Shown piece by piece: positions 52,397 through 62,035 of a stretch of DNA of 64,000 nt. Source of the DNA: Paenibacillus senegalimassiliensis (GTDB taxonomy: Bacteria; Bacillota; Bacilli; Paenibacillales; Paenibacillaceae). Within the stretch, counting starts at the first letter, position 1; every line of letters begins with the position of its first letter. Both the position numbers and the translations under genes were made by a program. Where the stretch lies: positions 62,001 to 126,000 of the forward strand of contig NZ_LN909044.1 of NCBI RefSeq assembly GCF_001486585.1. The letters are read 5' to 3'. Under the pieces are notes generated by a model. That model was not told the DNA's origin. It searched no databases and was given only the letters and a program-made list of their open reading frames with translations.

Positions 52397-53023
52397 CTAA
52401 ACCACCCTTCCGAGCAGATAAACGACCGTAAAGATGAACACCCACACCACGTCGATAAAGTGCCAGTACATCGCGGCCACATAAATCTTTGGTGCAGTAA
52501 CTACGGTGAGCCCTTTCTTCATCAATTGCCCAATCAGCAGCGCAATCCAAGCGATCCCGAACAGTACGTGCGCTCCGTGAAATCCCACCAGCGTGTAGAA
52601 AGCCGAACTGAAAGCGCTGGTCGTCATGCCATACCCTTTGTGTATTACATATTCGGCAAATTCGTAAATTTCCATCCCCAGGAAGCCTAACCCCAGCACA
52701 ACTGTCGCGCTCAGCCAAACAGCCAGCTTCTTCTTATCTCCCCGGTGCATTGCCTGAATCGCAAATACGCTCATCAAACTGCTGACTAAGAGAATAACCG
52801 TCATTGCCGCTGTCAGCGGCAAATGGAACAACTCCTTGGCAGATGGACCATCTGCGACTTGATTCCGCAGGGTCAGGAAGGTCGCAAACAAAGTGCCGAA
52901 CAGCACGGCCTCACCGCCAAGGAACAACCAGAAGGCCAATATTTTATTGCGCCCTTCCAGCGTTGCCTTCTCCGGCTCGGGCGGAAGCGTCTCCGCTGTG
53001 TTTAGCGTATGTGGCGTCGTCAT
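52397..53023 (-). CDS. ctaE: Cytochrome c oxidase subunit III
   Basis: 208 residues, five membrane segments, with the motifs FWLFLGGEAVLFGTLFATF and YTLVGFHGAHVLFGIAW, and WHFIDVVWVFIFTVVYL at the end. Part of the membrane core of the oxidase. Start overlaps the end of ctaD by 4 bp. Confidence 0.95.
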   Translation of the reverse strand: MTTPHTLNTAETLPPEPEKATLEGRNKILAFWLFLGGEAVLFGTLFATFLTLRNQVADGPSAKELFHLPLTAAMTVILLVSSLMSVFAIQAMHRGDKKKLAVWLSATVVLGLGFLGMEIYEFAEYVIHKGYGMTTSAFSSAFYTLVGFHGAHVLFGIAWIALLIGQLMKKGLTVVTAPKIYVAAMYWHFIDVVWVFIFTVVYLLGRVV

Positions 53024-54909
53024 GCTTTGACCTCCTTCCCGTTCAGTTCCTCCGGCTCAATATGCCAGCCCGGGTCATCGTTCAAGGAACGAAGCAACAT
53101 CGAAACGAACGTAATTCCAAGCCCGATGCCAACAATAATATATTTGTTGAAGAGGAAATTAATTAGACCATTGCCAAAATCATCATTCGTGAACATAAAA
53201 CCCAAGCCCGCTATGAATAACCCTACGGACATCATGAACGGTAAAATGGTTGGTGATGGCATATGAATCGGTCCCACCGGCTCCGCAGGTGTCATCTCGC
53301 GGTTACCAGCCATCTTCTCTTTCCAGAAAGCATCGATACCACGCACCAGCGGGATCTGCTTGAAGTTATATTCTTCCGGCGGCGATGGAATGGCCCATTC
53401 CAATGTACGGCCATCTTCCCAGGCATCCGCAGCAGCATTCTGTGGCCGCTTGGCCGTGATAGCCACATTGACCAGGAATATAATCACGCCAACGCCCATC
53501 AGAAATGCACCAATGGTACTGACCAGGTTCATTAGGTCAAATCCCTGATTGGGCAAATACGTAAATACGCGGCGCTGCATCCCGATCAGACCCAGGAAAT
53601 GCTGAATGAAGAACGTCAAATGGAAACCGATAATAAAGGTCCAGAACTCCCATTTTCCCAACCTCTCGTCCAGGACACGGCCAAACATCTTCGGCCACCA
53701 GTAATGCAAACCGGCAAACAAGCCTAGCACCAAGCCCCCGACAATAACGTAGTGAAAGTGTGCCACTACAAAATAAGTATCATGGTATTGGTAATCAGCA
53801 GGCGCCGAAGCCAACATCACGCCGGTTACCCCGCCCATAACGAAGGTCGGAATAAACCCGGAAGCGAACAAGTTAGCTGTGGTAAAACGAATCTGGCCAC
53901 CCCACATTGTAAACAGCCAGTTGAAAATTTTGATCCCTGTTGGTACAGCGATCAGCATCGTAGCAATGGAGAACAAGGCGTTCGCAACCGGTCCCATACC
54001 GGTGGTGAACATATGATGCGCCCAGACCATGAAGCCAAGAAACGCAATCAGAATCGTAGCAAACACCATCGAGCTATACCCGAACAAACGCTTACGGGAG
54101 AAGGTACTAACCACTTCGGAAATCATACCAAAGGCCGGCAAGATCAGGATATAAACCTCGGGGTGCCCGAATATCCAGAAGATATGCTGCCACAGCACCG
54201 GGTTCCCGCCGTTCGCTACGTTAAAGAAATTGGCGTCCAGTATCCGGTCAAATGTCAGCAGAACCAGGCCGACGGTAATGGCAGGGAAGGCGAACAAGAT
54301 CATGGCAGATGTTACGAAGGTGGTCCAGGTGAACATCGGCATCCGCATGAACGACATGCCTGGAGCCCGCATCGTAATAATCGTTGCCAAGAAGTTAATC
54401 CCGCCAATCAGTGTACCCAAGCCCGCAATTTGCAGACCAATCGTATAGAAGTCAACCCCGTGCGTCTTACTGTATTCCGTGGTTGATAGCGGAGTATAGG
54501 CGGTCCAGCCTGCATCCGGTGCTCCGCCCATAATCCAGCTCAGGTTCAGCAGTAACCCCCCGAACAGAAATGTCCAGAACCCCAGGGAATTCAGGAAAGG
54601 AAAGGCTACATCACGCGCCCCGATCTGGAGCGGAATAACGGCATTCATCAGTGCAAAAATAATGGGCATGACACCCAGGAAAATCATCGTAGTTCCGTGC
54701 ATCGTAATCAGTTCGTTAAATTGCTGCGCGGTTACAAAATCATTCATTGGCTTGGCAAGCTGAATACGGATTAATAAAGCCTCAATCCCGCCGATGCCAA
54801 AGAAGAAGCCGCCAGCCAGCAAATACAAAACGGCGATTTTCTTATGGTCGACTGTCGTCAACCAATCCATCAACCCCTTGTGCCGCTTGACAGTGTGAGC
54901 ATGAGCCAA
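53020..54909 (-). CDS. ctaD: Cytochrome c oxidase subunit I
   Basis: 629 residues from a TTG at 54909 with a perfect AAAGGAGGT seven bases upstream; in-frame ATGs farther up overlap the ctaC-side repeat and are unlikely. Fourteen or so membrane segments. Copper B and haem ligands are visible in WQHIFWIFGHPEVYILILPAFG, VWAHHMFTTG and HDTYFVVAHFHYV. Catalyses oxygen reduction to water and pumps protons. A C-terminal extension with two more hydrophobic stretches is normal for the caa3 type. Confidence 0.95.
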   Translation of the reverse strand: MAHAHTVKRHKGLMDWLTTVDHKKIAVLYLLAGGFFFGIGGIEALLIRIQLAKPMNDFVTAQQFNELITMHGTTMIFLGVMPIIFALMNAVIPLQIGARDVAFPFLNSLGFWTFLFGGLLLNLSWIMGGAPDAGWTAYTPLSTTEYSKTHGVDFYTIGLQIAGLGTLIGGINFLATIITMRAPGMSFMRMPMFTWTTFVTSAMILFAFPAITVGLVLLTFDRILDANFFNVANGGNPVLWQHIFWIFGHPEVYILILPAFGMISEVVSTFSRKRLFGYSSMVFATILIAFLGFMVWAHHMFTTGMGPVANALFSIATMLIAVPTGIKIFNWLFTMWGGQIRFTTANLFASGFIPTFVMGGVTGVMLASAPADYQYHDTYFVVAHFHYVIVGGLVLGLFAGLHYWWPKMFGRVLDERLGKWEFWTFIIGFHLTFFIQHFLGLIGMQRRVFTYLPNQGFDLMNLVSTIGAFLMGVGVIIFLVNVAITAKRPQNAAADAWEDGRTLEWAIPSPPEEYNFKQIPLVRGIDAFWKEKMAGNREMTPAEPVGPIHMPSPTILPFMMSVGLFIAGLGFMFTNDDFGNGLINFLFNKYIIVGIGLGITFVSMLLRSLNDDPGWHIEPEELNGKEVKA

Positions 54910-54945
54910 GGTTTGTACCTCCTTTAAATTCCTATCCATCCGGTT

Positions 54946-54979
54946 CATCCTTGGAAGACGATTTTTTGAACTACCTCTA
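54946..54979 (-). mobile_element. MITE-like remnant between ctaC and ctaD
   Basis: Minus-strand reading TAGAGGTAGTTCAAAAAATC followed by GTCTTCCAAGGA matches the left end of copies A and C. Its first three bases are the TAG stop of ctaC. Right half absent. Confidence 0.65.
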
Positions 54980-56035
54980 GTAGGATAAGGTGCTGTTCGC
55001 CAGATACTCGGCGATGGCCTCAATCTCGGCATCAGTCAGCCCCAGGTCCTCCTTCGGACTTGGCATCTTGTTGCCCGGCTTCACCTTCTGCGGGTCAGTC
55101 AGCCACTCAACCAGGTTGTCCTTAACCGGCTTTCCGTTGATTGGATTGCCTGAAGCCTCGGCGTTATGTAGAATACTCGCCACCGTCTCCCGATTACCGA
55201 TCCCCGTCAGGTTAGGTCCAAGCGGTCCCCCCTGATCACCCACTGCGTGGCAGCTCAAGCACTGCGCCTTGAACACTTCTGCCAGCGCCGGGTCTTCAAT
55301 CGTCTGTACCGGAGCTTTCATCGATTCAATCCAGCGGTCGAAAGATTCCTGGCTTACAGCCTTAACCTTGAACTCCATGAAGGCATGGGAGGTTCCGCAC
55401 AATTCGGCACATTTGCCCAGGAATACCCCTTCATTGTCCGCCTCCAGCCAAGCCTTATTGATCGTTCCATCCGTGTTGGTATCCGTCTTGCCCCCCAGTG
55501 AAGGAACCCAGAACGAGTGCAGCACATCGGCCGTCTTCAGTTCAAGGGCAATCTTCTTCCCTGTTGGAATAATCAAATCCTGAGCCGTTGTTATCCCGTA
55601 TTCCGGGTAAGTGAATTCCCACCAATACAAATGCGAGGTGACTTTCACCTTGACCGCATTGGCATCCTTGGAATAATCCTCCCCAAAGGCAAACACCTTC
55701 TGTACCGTGGCTACCGCCAAAATCAGAACCAGTACCAGCGGAATCGCGGTCCAGAGGATCTCCAGCTTATGGCTGCCTTCAACCTGCTTGGGAATTTCCG
55801 TCTCCTCAGGCTTACGGCGGAATTTGATCCACACATAGGCAGCGATACCGAACACCACGAGCATTACGGCTACCATAATGGTAATCGACAACGTAATCAG
55901 CCCAAGTTGGCCTTGCGCCACAGGCCCTTGCGGCCTTAGCACGGACAGGTCTTCACGGCCACATGCGGACAGGATGAGCGACAGCATGGCAAACAAAGGC
56001 AATAGCCGCCTTACAGCCTTCCACGATTTCATCAT
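54977..56035 (-). CDS. ctaC: Cytochrome c oxidase subunit II with fused cytochrome c domain
   Basis: 352 residues. Lipoprotein signal with lipobox LSAC (Cys25), two membrane segments (about 47-72 and 93-116), the CuA domain with His173, Cys209, Glu211, Cys213, His217 and Met220 (CAELCGTSHAFM), and a C-terminal cytochrome c domain with haem motif CLSCH (259-263) and Met324. This makes the enzyme a caa3 oxidase. First gene of ctaCDEF. The stop codon coincides with the end of a repeat remnant. Confidence 0.95.
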   Translation of the reverse strand: MMKSWKAVRRLLPLFAMLSLILSACGREDLSVLRPQGPVAQGQLGLITLSITIMVAVMLVVFGIAAYVWIKFRRKPEETEIPKQVEGSHKLEILWTAIPLVLVLILAVATVQKVFAFGEDYSKDANAVKVKVTSHLYWWEFTYPEYGITTAQDLIIPTGKKIALELKTADVLHSFWVPSLGGKTDTNTDGTINKAWLEADNEGVFLGKCAELCGTSHAFMEFKVKAVSQESFDRWIESMKAPVQTIEDPALAEVFKAQCLSCHAVGDQGGPLGPNLTGIGNRETVASILHNAEASGNPINGKPVKDNLVEWLTDPQKVKPGNKMPSPKEDLGLTDAEIEAIAEYLANSTLSY

Positions 56036-56384
56036 TGATCTACCCCACTTCTTACGTTTTCTTCCGTTTCATTTCATCATTTCTGCACATACCCTTAAAA
56101 ATTGCGATTAATACCATGAAAAGCATGTTTATGTCAATTATAATGATCACCTATTAAATATATGATTGAACCCCTTTTTTGTCAATGATTCAACATCCGT
56201 TTCCAGTCTATTGGAAAACACACAAACCCTTGCTACGAAAGGGTTTGTTAACGGTTTCTATTTTTTACCCCATCCTTGAAAGGGCTCTCACAAATAGACC
56301 AGTAAAGGGCGTTTTTCCAAGTTACAGATTTCGCAATTTTTTGACATTTTTCTAAACTTTTCGACATTAAGACAAAAAAAGAGG
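56036..56384. other. Stretch between the cta promoter and the IS element
   Basis: 349 bp. Holds the cta promoter, an AT-rich run, a 10-bp hairpin ACAAACCCTT / AAGGGTTTGT (56222-56248) of unclear role, and the T-run half of the former map terminator at its right end. No coding frame with a ribosome binding site. Confidence 0.55.
56108..56137 (-). promoter_or_regulatory. Promoter of the ctaCDEF operon
   Basis: TTGACA (56137-56132), 18-nt spacer, TATTAA (56113-56108), ~75 bp before the ctaC start. Confidence 0.65.
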
Positions 56385-56396
56385 GGTTGCCCCCTC
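56385..56396. repeat. 12-bp target duplication, left copy
   Basis: GGTTGCCCCCTC directly outside the left inverted repeat; identical to 58039-58050. Confidence 0.9.
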
Positions 56397-56555
56397 AATG
56401 TCATTAAGTTAAGGAATGAGCCCAGAATCAAGAAAAAGAGCAGGTTATCGAAAAGATAGCCCGCTCTTTTTTTTGCGCCGACAACAAGGAAAAAGGCTTG
56501 ACAAGTGGTCTGAAATGTGTGGCGAAGCCCCTTGAAAAACGAGGAGGTTTTGTCA

Positions 56556-57872
56556 TTGAAAACATATGCGGACACGCTTAAAAAAACGCTGACCTCCCTG
56601 ATACAAGAGATGTCAGCGGCACCCGAACCTTATGTTAAACATCCCGGTAAGGACTTTACCCGAACGAAAAAGCTACCGTTTGAAACGGTGATGCAGCTCC
56701 TGATTTCCATGGGCGGCAACAGCCTGTACAAGGAACTTTTGGAATTGCAGGGCTATGACGTGAACACGGCGACCACTTCTGCTTTTGTTCAGCAGCGAAA
56801 TAAGATTCTTCCGTCTGCGGTGGAGGGCTTGTTTCACAAATTTACGCAATCGTACATGGATATCAAGGACTACCGCGGCTATCGATTACTGGCCATTGAC
56901 GGCTCAGATTTACATATTGCCACGGATCCTTTAGACACGAATACCTACTTTCAAAGCCAGCCGGACACGAAGGGCTATAACCTTCTTCATTTGAACGCAG
57001 CTTATGACTTGTGCAACCGACTTTACGTGGATGCGATTGTTCAGCCGCGAAGGTTATGTCATGAAGGGAAGGCACTAGCCGACATGGTGGACCGTTCCTC
57101 TATCCAAGGAAAAACCATGGTTATTGCGGATCGGGGTTATGAAAGTTACAACAATTTCGCACATATTGAACGCAAAGGGTGGAACTATGTCATACGAGTA
57201 AGGGATTCTAGCGGCATGGTTAGAAGCTTGCCGTTGCCTACAGATGGAGAGTTTGATCTCCCGGTTCACCTGACACTCACCAAAAAACAAACCAACGAGA
57301 TCAAGGCTCATCCCGAGATATACCGATTCGTCCCTGCTACTTCTACATTTGACTTTTTAGATCTGCGTGAGCACTTGTTTTACCCGATTTCCTTTCGGGT
57401 GCTTCGCCTCCACCTGCCTAACGGCGAATACGAAACGGTCATGACGAATCTTTCTGACGCTGACTTTCCGCCAGAGGAGATCAAATCTATCTATAATATG
57501 CGATGGGGCATTGAGACCTCGTTCAGGGCATTGAAATATACCGTCGGTTTGACGAACTTTCACGCGAAGAAACGGGAGTTCATCCTCCAAGAGATTTTCG
57601 CAAGAATGATCATGTACAACTTTGCTGAAATGATGACCTCGCACGTCTTCATTTCCCAAATGGATAAGCGGCACCCCTACCAAGTCAACTTCACGGTGGC
57701 CGTTTACGTTTGTAGACAATTTCTGCGCTCAAGAGATGATGATCCCCCGCCCGATGTTGAAGCACTGATTCGCAAGAACCTTTTGCCGATTCGGTCCCAT
57801 CGCCCCGGGCAGACGAATACGCGCAAAGTCCGCTCGCAATCAGTCGTTAGCTTCGTTTATAGAGTAGCATAA
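56556..57872 (+). CDS. IS4 family transposase
   Basis: 438 residues from a TTG at 56556 with AGGAGG eight bases upstream. DDE triad: Asp115 (LLAIDGSDLHI), Asp192 (MVIADRGYESYNN) and Glu320 in the IS4 motif YNMRWGIETSFRALK. No frameshift or stop, so it should be active. The rare start codon keeps expression low, as is usual for transposases. Confidence 0.93.
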   Translation: MKTYADTLKKTLTSLIQEMSAAPEPYVKHPGKDFTRTKKLPFETVMQLLISMGGNSLYKELLELQGYDVNTATTSAFVQQRNKILPSAVEGLFHKFTQSYMDIKDYRGYRLLAIDGSDLHIATDPLDTNTYFQSQPDTKGYNLLHLNAAYDLCNRLYVDAIVQPRRLCHEGKALADMVDRSSIQGKTMVIADRGYESYNNFAHIERKGWNYVIRVRDSSGMVRSLPLPTDGEFDLPVHLTLTKKQTNEIKAHPEIYRFVPATSTFDFLDLREHLFYPISFRVLRLHLPNGEYETVMTNLSDADFPPEEIKSIYNMRWGIETSFRALKYTVGLTNFHAKKREFILQEIFARMIMYNFAEMMTSHVFISQMDKRHPYQVNFTVAVYVCRQFLRSRDDDPPPDVEALIRKNLLPIRSHRPGQTNTRKVRSQSVVSFVYRVA

Positions 57873-57894
57873 TTCAATAGGGATGAACATTTTT

Positions 57895-57917
57895 AAAGCG
57901 GACATTCCATCCGCTTT
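57895..57917 (+). terminator. Terminator of the transposase gene
   Basis: AAAGCGGA pairs with TCCGCTTT. A second hairpin AAACAAACG / CGTTTGTTT (about 57951-57990) follows inside the IS. Confidence 0.7.
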
Positions 57918-58038
57918 GTTTGCTGTACGCATTTCCAATTGTCTGCATAAAAAAACAAACGACACAGGATTTTCCTTATGCCGTTTGTTTCCCCATCACC
58001 AATTATCATTTTGTCTCTAGGCTTAACTTAATGACATT

Positions 58039-58050
58039 GGTTGCCCCCTC
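58039..58050. repeat. 12-bp target duplication, right copy
   Basis: GGTTGCCCCCTC, one base from the stop codon of map. Confidence 0.9.
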
Positions 58051-58051
58051 T

Positions 58052-58807
58052 CTACTCTCCGCCAGACAGCACTACCGGTCCATCCTCCGTGATGGCCAGC
58101 GTGTGCTCATAATGCGCACCCAGGCTTCCATCCGCTGTTCGAATGGTCCAACCATCATTCTCCCATAAGACAGCCCCGGTCTCGCCACCGGTAAATATCG
58201 GCTCAATGGTGATCACCATACCTGGCTGCAAGGTAATCCCTGTATGAGGTCGGCCGAAATTTGGCACATCCGGCGCTTCATGCATGACTCGGCCAATACC
58301 ATGCCCAATCAAAGACTTCACGATGCCGATTCTGGATGCCTTGGCTACTCGCTGGACCGCATAACCGATGTCACCGAGCTTATGCCCCGGCATAGCCTGA
58401 GCAATACCTGCCAGCAGGGCCTGCTCTGTTACCGTCAGCAGGTTCTCTGCCGCCTCGCTAACCTCGCCGATCCGATACGACCAACCCGAATCCGCCAGCC
58501 AGCCCTTCCTGTTCACCACGATATCGATCGTTACGATATCTCCCGCTTCCAGCTTACGCGTCCCGGGAAAACCGTGGCACACCACATCGTTGACCGAAGC
58601 ACAGGTCGCGTAGGGGAACCCGTGATACCCCTTCTGCTCCGGAATCGCCCCGCGTTTAGCCAGGAATGATTCCACAAATGCATCAATCTCCATCGTTGTG
58701 ATTCCCGGTCCAATCAGCTTCGCAATGCCTTGGTGGCATTCCGCAAGAATGATACCCGCATCGCGAATTCGAGCAATCTCATCTTTTGTTTTTAAACGTA
58801 CCTTCAC
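58052..58807 (-). CDS. map: Methionine aminopeptidase, type I
   Basis: About 251 residues from GTG 58807 (GGAAGGGAG upstream); an ATG at 58828 is also possible. Removes the N-terminal methionine of new proteins. The pita-bread fold metal ligands appear in order: Asp in VTIDIVVNRKG and the following Asp (WLADSGW), His in GHGIGRVMHEAPDVPN, Glu in MVITIEPIF and Glu in LWENDGWT. It is not in the usual ribosomal-protein operon, so it may be a second copy. Its terminator is split by the IS. Confidence 0.9.
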   Translation of the reverse strand: MKVRLKTKDEIARIRDAGIILAECHQGIAKLIGPGITTMEIDAFVESFLAKRGAIPEQKGYHGFPYATCASVNDVVCHGFPGTRKLEAGDIVTIDIVVNRKGWLADSGWSYRIGEVSEAAENLLTVTEQALLAGIAQAMPGHKLGDIGYAVQRVAKASRIGIVKSLIGHGIGRVMHEAPDVPNFGRPHTGITLQPGMVITIEPIFTGGETGAVLWENDGWTIRTADGSLGAHYEHTLAITEDGPVVLSGGE

Positions 58808-58879
58808 GTTCCATTGTCTCCCTTCCATGCTCCACTTCCGTCTCTGCTCATTCAAGACAGCTTGGCTTAGACAAAAAAA

Positions 58880-58911
58880 CGTCCCGGACGCATCACTTAC
58901 GCGCCGGAACG
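58880..58911 (-). terminator. Terminator of the 62-residue gene
   Basis: CGTCCCGGACGC pairs with GCGCCGGAACG (with mismatches), followed on the minus strand by TTTTTTTG. Confidence 0.75.
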
Positions 58912-58935
58912 ATCATATACTTGCCTTTAAATCGA

Positions 58936-59124
58936 TCAAGAAACGGAAGAATTCATCTTTCCCATCTCATGCTCTACTAGGTTAGTCAATTCCTCCTCAT
59001 AGCCGCCCATAATACGATATTTACGAACATATTCTTTCACGAACTTCTTCGGATCTTTAGGTTTAAAGATTCGGGTCATTTCCCGTAAACTTTCTTTAAC
59101 TTCATCATGACCTTTCGTTGCCAT
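58936..59124 (-). CDS. Small hypothetical protein, 62 residues
   Basis: Not recognised. Highly charged, helical, no membrane segment (SLREMTRIFKPKDPKKFVKE). GGGAGGGAAAGAG before the ATG and a terminator 25 bp after the stop mark it as a real, separately transcribed gene. Confidence 0.7.
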   Translation of the reverse strand: MATKGHDEVKESLREMTRIFKPKDPKKFVKEYVRKYRIMGGYEEELTNLVEHEMGKMNSSVS

Positions 59125-59491
59125 AACTCTTTCCCTCCCAGAACGTTTAAGGTAAATGCTCCGATTTCGTGACGCCGAAAAGTGTTTGGTGAGATTCTTG
59201 AAGTCGTGCCGGCTATTCAGTTGTGGAAAAACCTCCTACTGCCTATTGTATCATATTCAGAAACAGGTTTCAGCTTTCTTCCAAACATACATTTTTGCAA
59301 GCGTTTTTTTCATTGTACGCAATTTCTTCCCAGAAAATGCAGAAACTCCGCAAGCCCAATGCTTACGGAGTTCATGCCAAACCCTGATCTTACCTGCTTG
59401 CTGCCGATCGCGGCCAAGCGGTTCTTTCAAGTGAAGGCTCGTCATATAGTGGGTGATGAAGACATCCTTTTCTCAGAAAGAAGGTTGGCCC
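59125..59491. other. Intergenic stretch between divergent small genes
   Basis: 367 bp between the 62-residue gene and the DUF4870-like gene. A hairpin AACTCCG..AAGC / GCTT..CGGAGTT lies at 59344-59372 without a T-run. No further gene or known RNA recognised. Confidence 0.5.
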
Positions 59492-59830
59492 ATGTCCCCA
59501 TTCAAATCATCTACTGGTCTATACGAGAACGTCGCAGGTTTCTTATGCTACCTGTTCGCCTTTGTTGGTGGCGTCGTCTTTCTCGTGCTGGAGAAGCGCA
59601 GTCGGTTCGTCCTGTTCCATGCGCTGCAATCGGTCATGCTGTTCGGCGGACTGATGCTGGCGCATGCCCTGTCCGGCTTCTTGCCCGTGATTGGCGTGGC
59701 CGTCAGCATGCTGCTCTCCCTGCTGGGTGTCACCCTTTGGGTTGTGCTCATGCTGGCAACTTTGCAAGGCAAGTGGCTAAAGCTGCCTTGGATTGGCGAA
59801 CTGGCTGAGAAGCAGCTTCACCGGATGTAG
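59492..59830 (+). CDS. DUF4870-type small membrane protein
   Basis: 112 residues from ATG 59492 (AGAAGG upstream). Three hydrophobic segments with the family pattern GFLCYLFAFVGGVVFLVLEKRS and FVLFHALQSVMLFG, seen in DUF4870 (Tic20-like) proteins. Function unknown. Convergent with pbuX. Confidence 0.8.
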   Translation: MSPFKSSTGLYENVAGFLCYLFAFVGGVVFLVLEKRSRFVLFHALQSVMLFGGLMLAHALSGFLPVIGVAVSMLLSLLGVTLWVVLMLATLQGKWLKLPWIGELAEKQLHRM

Positions 59831-59872
59831 CCGGAGCCGGCGAATGGACCTAAGGTCTGCGGGGCTCCTAGC

Positions 59873-61216
59873 TTAATTGCCGGCTTGTCCCGGTTCCGCC
59901 TTGACCGATTTGTTGCCCTTCAGCCCGTTAAACAGCAAATTCATGACAATGGCGGTAAAGCTACCAGCCACAATACCGTTATCGACCAGAATGCGCAGCC
60001 CCGCCGGCAGACGGTCGAAGATTTCCGGCAAGACGGTGACGCCCAGCCCCATCCCTACGGAGCAAGCGATGATCAGCAGATTTTCATGCCGATTCAAATC
60101 CACTTGATCGCCCAGCATACGAATACCCGAGGACAAGACAAGCCCGAACAAAGCGATCATGGCTCCCCCCAGCACGGATGTGGGTACGAGTTGCGTCAAT
60201 GCGGCAATCTTCGGCACAAAGCCGATCAGCACCAGGAGTCCCCCGGCAACAAAGATAACGTCACGGGTTTTGACCCGGCTCATTTGCACCAGACCCACGT
60301 TCTGTGAATAAGTCGTATACGGGAAGGAATTGAAAATCCCGCCCAGAATAATAGCCAAGCCTTCCGCACGATAGCCGCGCGTCAAGTCCTTGGAGGTAAT
60401 GTCTTTACCCACGATTTTGCCCAGTGCCATGAATACGCCTGTGGATTCCGCTACGCTGACAATCGCCACAAGGATCATCGTCAGAATTGCGGAAGCATGG
60501 AACGTTGGCTTGCCGAAGTAGAACGGCTGTACCGCGTGGAACCAGCTTGCTTCCTTCAGCGGTGTCAGGTCTACTTGTCCGGCAAAAGCAGCGACGAGCG
60601 TACCTGCAAGCAATCCAAGCAGTACAGAGATAGAGCGCAGGAACCCTGTGGCAAAGCGGTTCATAAGTATGATGAACAGCAGTACCCCAAAGCCTAACGC
60701 CAGGTTAAACGGGCTACCGAACTCAGGATTCACTCCTGGATTGCCACCGCCCAAATCGGAGATGGCTACCGGAATCAAGGTAACACCAATAATCGTGACG
60801 ACTGATCCGGTAACGACCGGTGGAAATAACGCAATTAATTTGCCGAACAAATTGGCAAACAGAAGTACAAATAGACCCGAAGCAATGATCGCCCCATAAA
60901 TAGCAGATACCCCCGCCCCATCCTCTAATCCGATAGCAATCATTGGCGATACCGCCTGGAACGCACAGCCCAGCATGACCGGAAGTCCGATGCCGAAGAA
61001 GCGGTTGCCCCAAACCTGCAGCAAGGTAGCAACACCGCAAGCCAGCAAGTCAATGGCAATCAGATACGTCATTTGCTGATGGGTGAAGTCCAGCGCGCCC
61101 CCCACAATCAGCGGCACAATCACAGCCCCGGCATACATAGCCAGGACATGCTGCAAACCTAGCGACAACGTCTTGATTGGATGACGGTGTCTTTGAAATA
61201 CTCTCTCTTGTTCCAT
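59873..61216 (-). CDS. pbuX: Xanthine/purine permease, NCS2 family
   Basis: 447 residues, 14 hydrophobic segments. Family motifs: LGLQHVLAMYAGAVIVPLIV near the start, and TYSQNVGLVQMSRVKTR in the signature loop. Takes up xanthine with protons. It follows xpt by ~53 bp, reproducing the xpt-pbuX operon known from Bacillus, so it is controlled by the upstream guanine riboswitch. Confidence 0.92.
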   Translation of the reverse strand: MEQERVFQRHRHPIKTLSLGLQHVLAMYAGAVIVPLIVGGALDFTHQQMTYLIAIDLLACGVATLLQVWGNRFFGIGLPVMLGCAFQAVSPMIAIGLEDGAGVSAIYGAIIASGLFVLLFANLFGKLIALFPPVVTGSVVTIIGVTLIPVAISDLGGGNPGVNPEFGSPFNLALGFGVLLFIILMNRFATGFLRSISVLLGLLAGTLVAAFAGQVDLTPLKEASWFHAVQPFYFGKPTFHASAILTMILVAIVSVAESTGVFMALGKIVGKDITSKDLTRGYRAEGLAIILGGIFNSFPYTTYSQNVGLVQMSRVKTRDVIFVAGGLLVLIGFVPKIAALTQLVPTSVLGGAMIALFGLVLSSGIRMLGDQVDLNRHENLLIIACSVGMGLGVTVLPEIFDRLPAGLRILVDNGIVAGSFTAIVMNLLFNGLKGNKSVKAEPGQAGN

Positions 61217-61269
61217 GTGAATCCAGTTCCTCCCCGGTGTATCGGTAATTTATATTTATAGTGTTACGC

Positions 61270-61949
<680 letters not shown>

Positions 61950-62035
61950 GTGCAGACAGAAACCCTATTCGTCGCTTGGGACAACCGAAACAACAGACGT
62001 TACACGCCTACCGGTCCCCCAGCCAATCCATAGCG

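Larger units (their letters stand above)
56397..58038 (+). mobile_element. Intact IS4-family insertion sequence (1642 bp)
   Basis: Bounded by perfect 17-bp inverted repeats AATGTCATTAAGTTAAG (56397-56413) and CTTAACTTAATGACATT (58022-58038), flanked by identical 12-bp duplications, and carrying one full transposase gene. Near the left end a hairpin with AAGAGC / GCTCTT and T8 (about 56432-56475) can stop incoming transcripts, a common feature of IS4 elements. Intact ends, intact gene and perfect duplication indicate a recent insertion. Confidence 0.93.

Noticed and set aside
56288-56575. 95-codon minus-strand frame across the left IS end
   Set aside because: It crosses the IS boundary and the split terminator, has no ribosome binding site and no family pattern.
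59344-59372. Hairpin AACTCCG.../...CGGAGTT as a terminator or small RNA
   Set aside because: No T-run on either strand and no promoter or gene it could serve was found; noted only as a structure.
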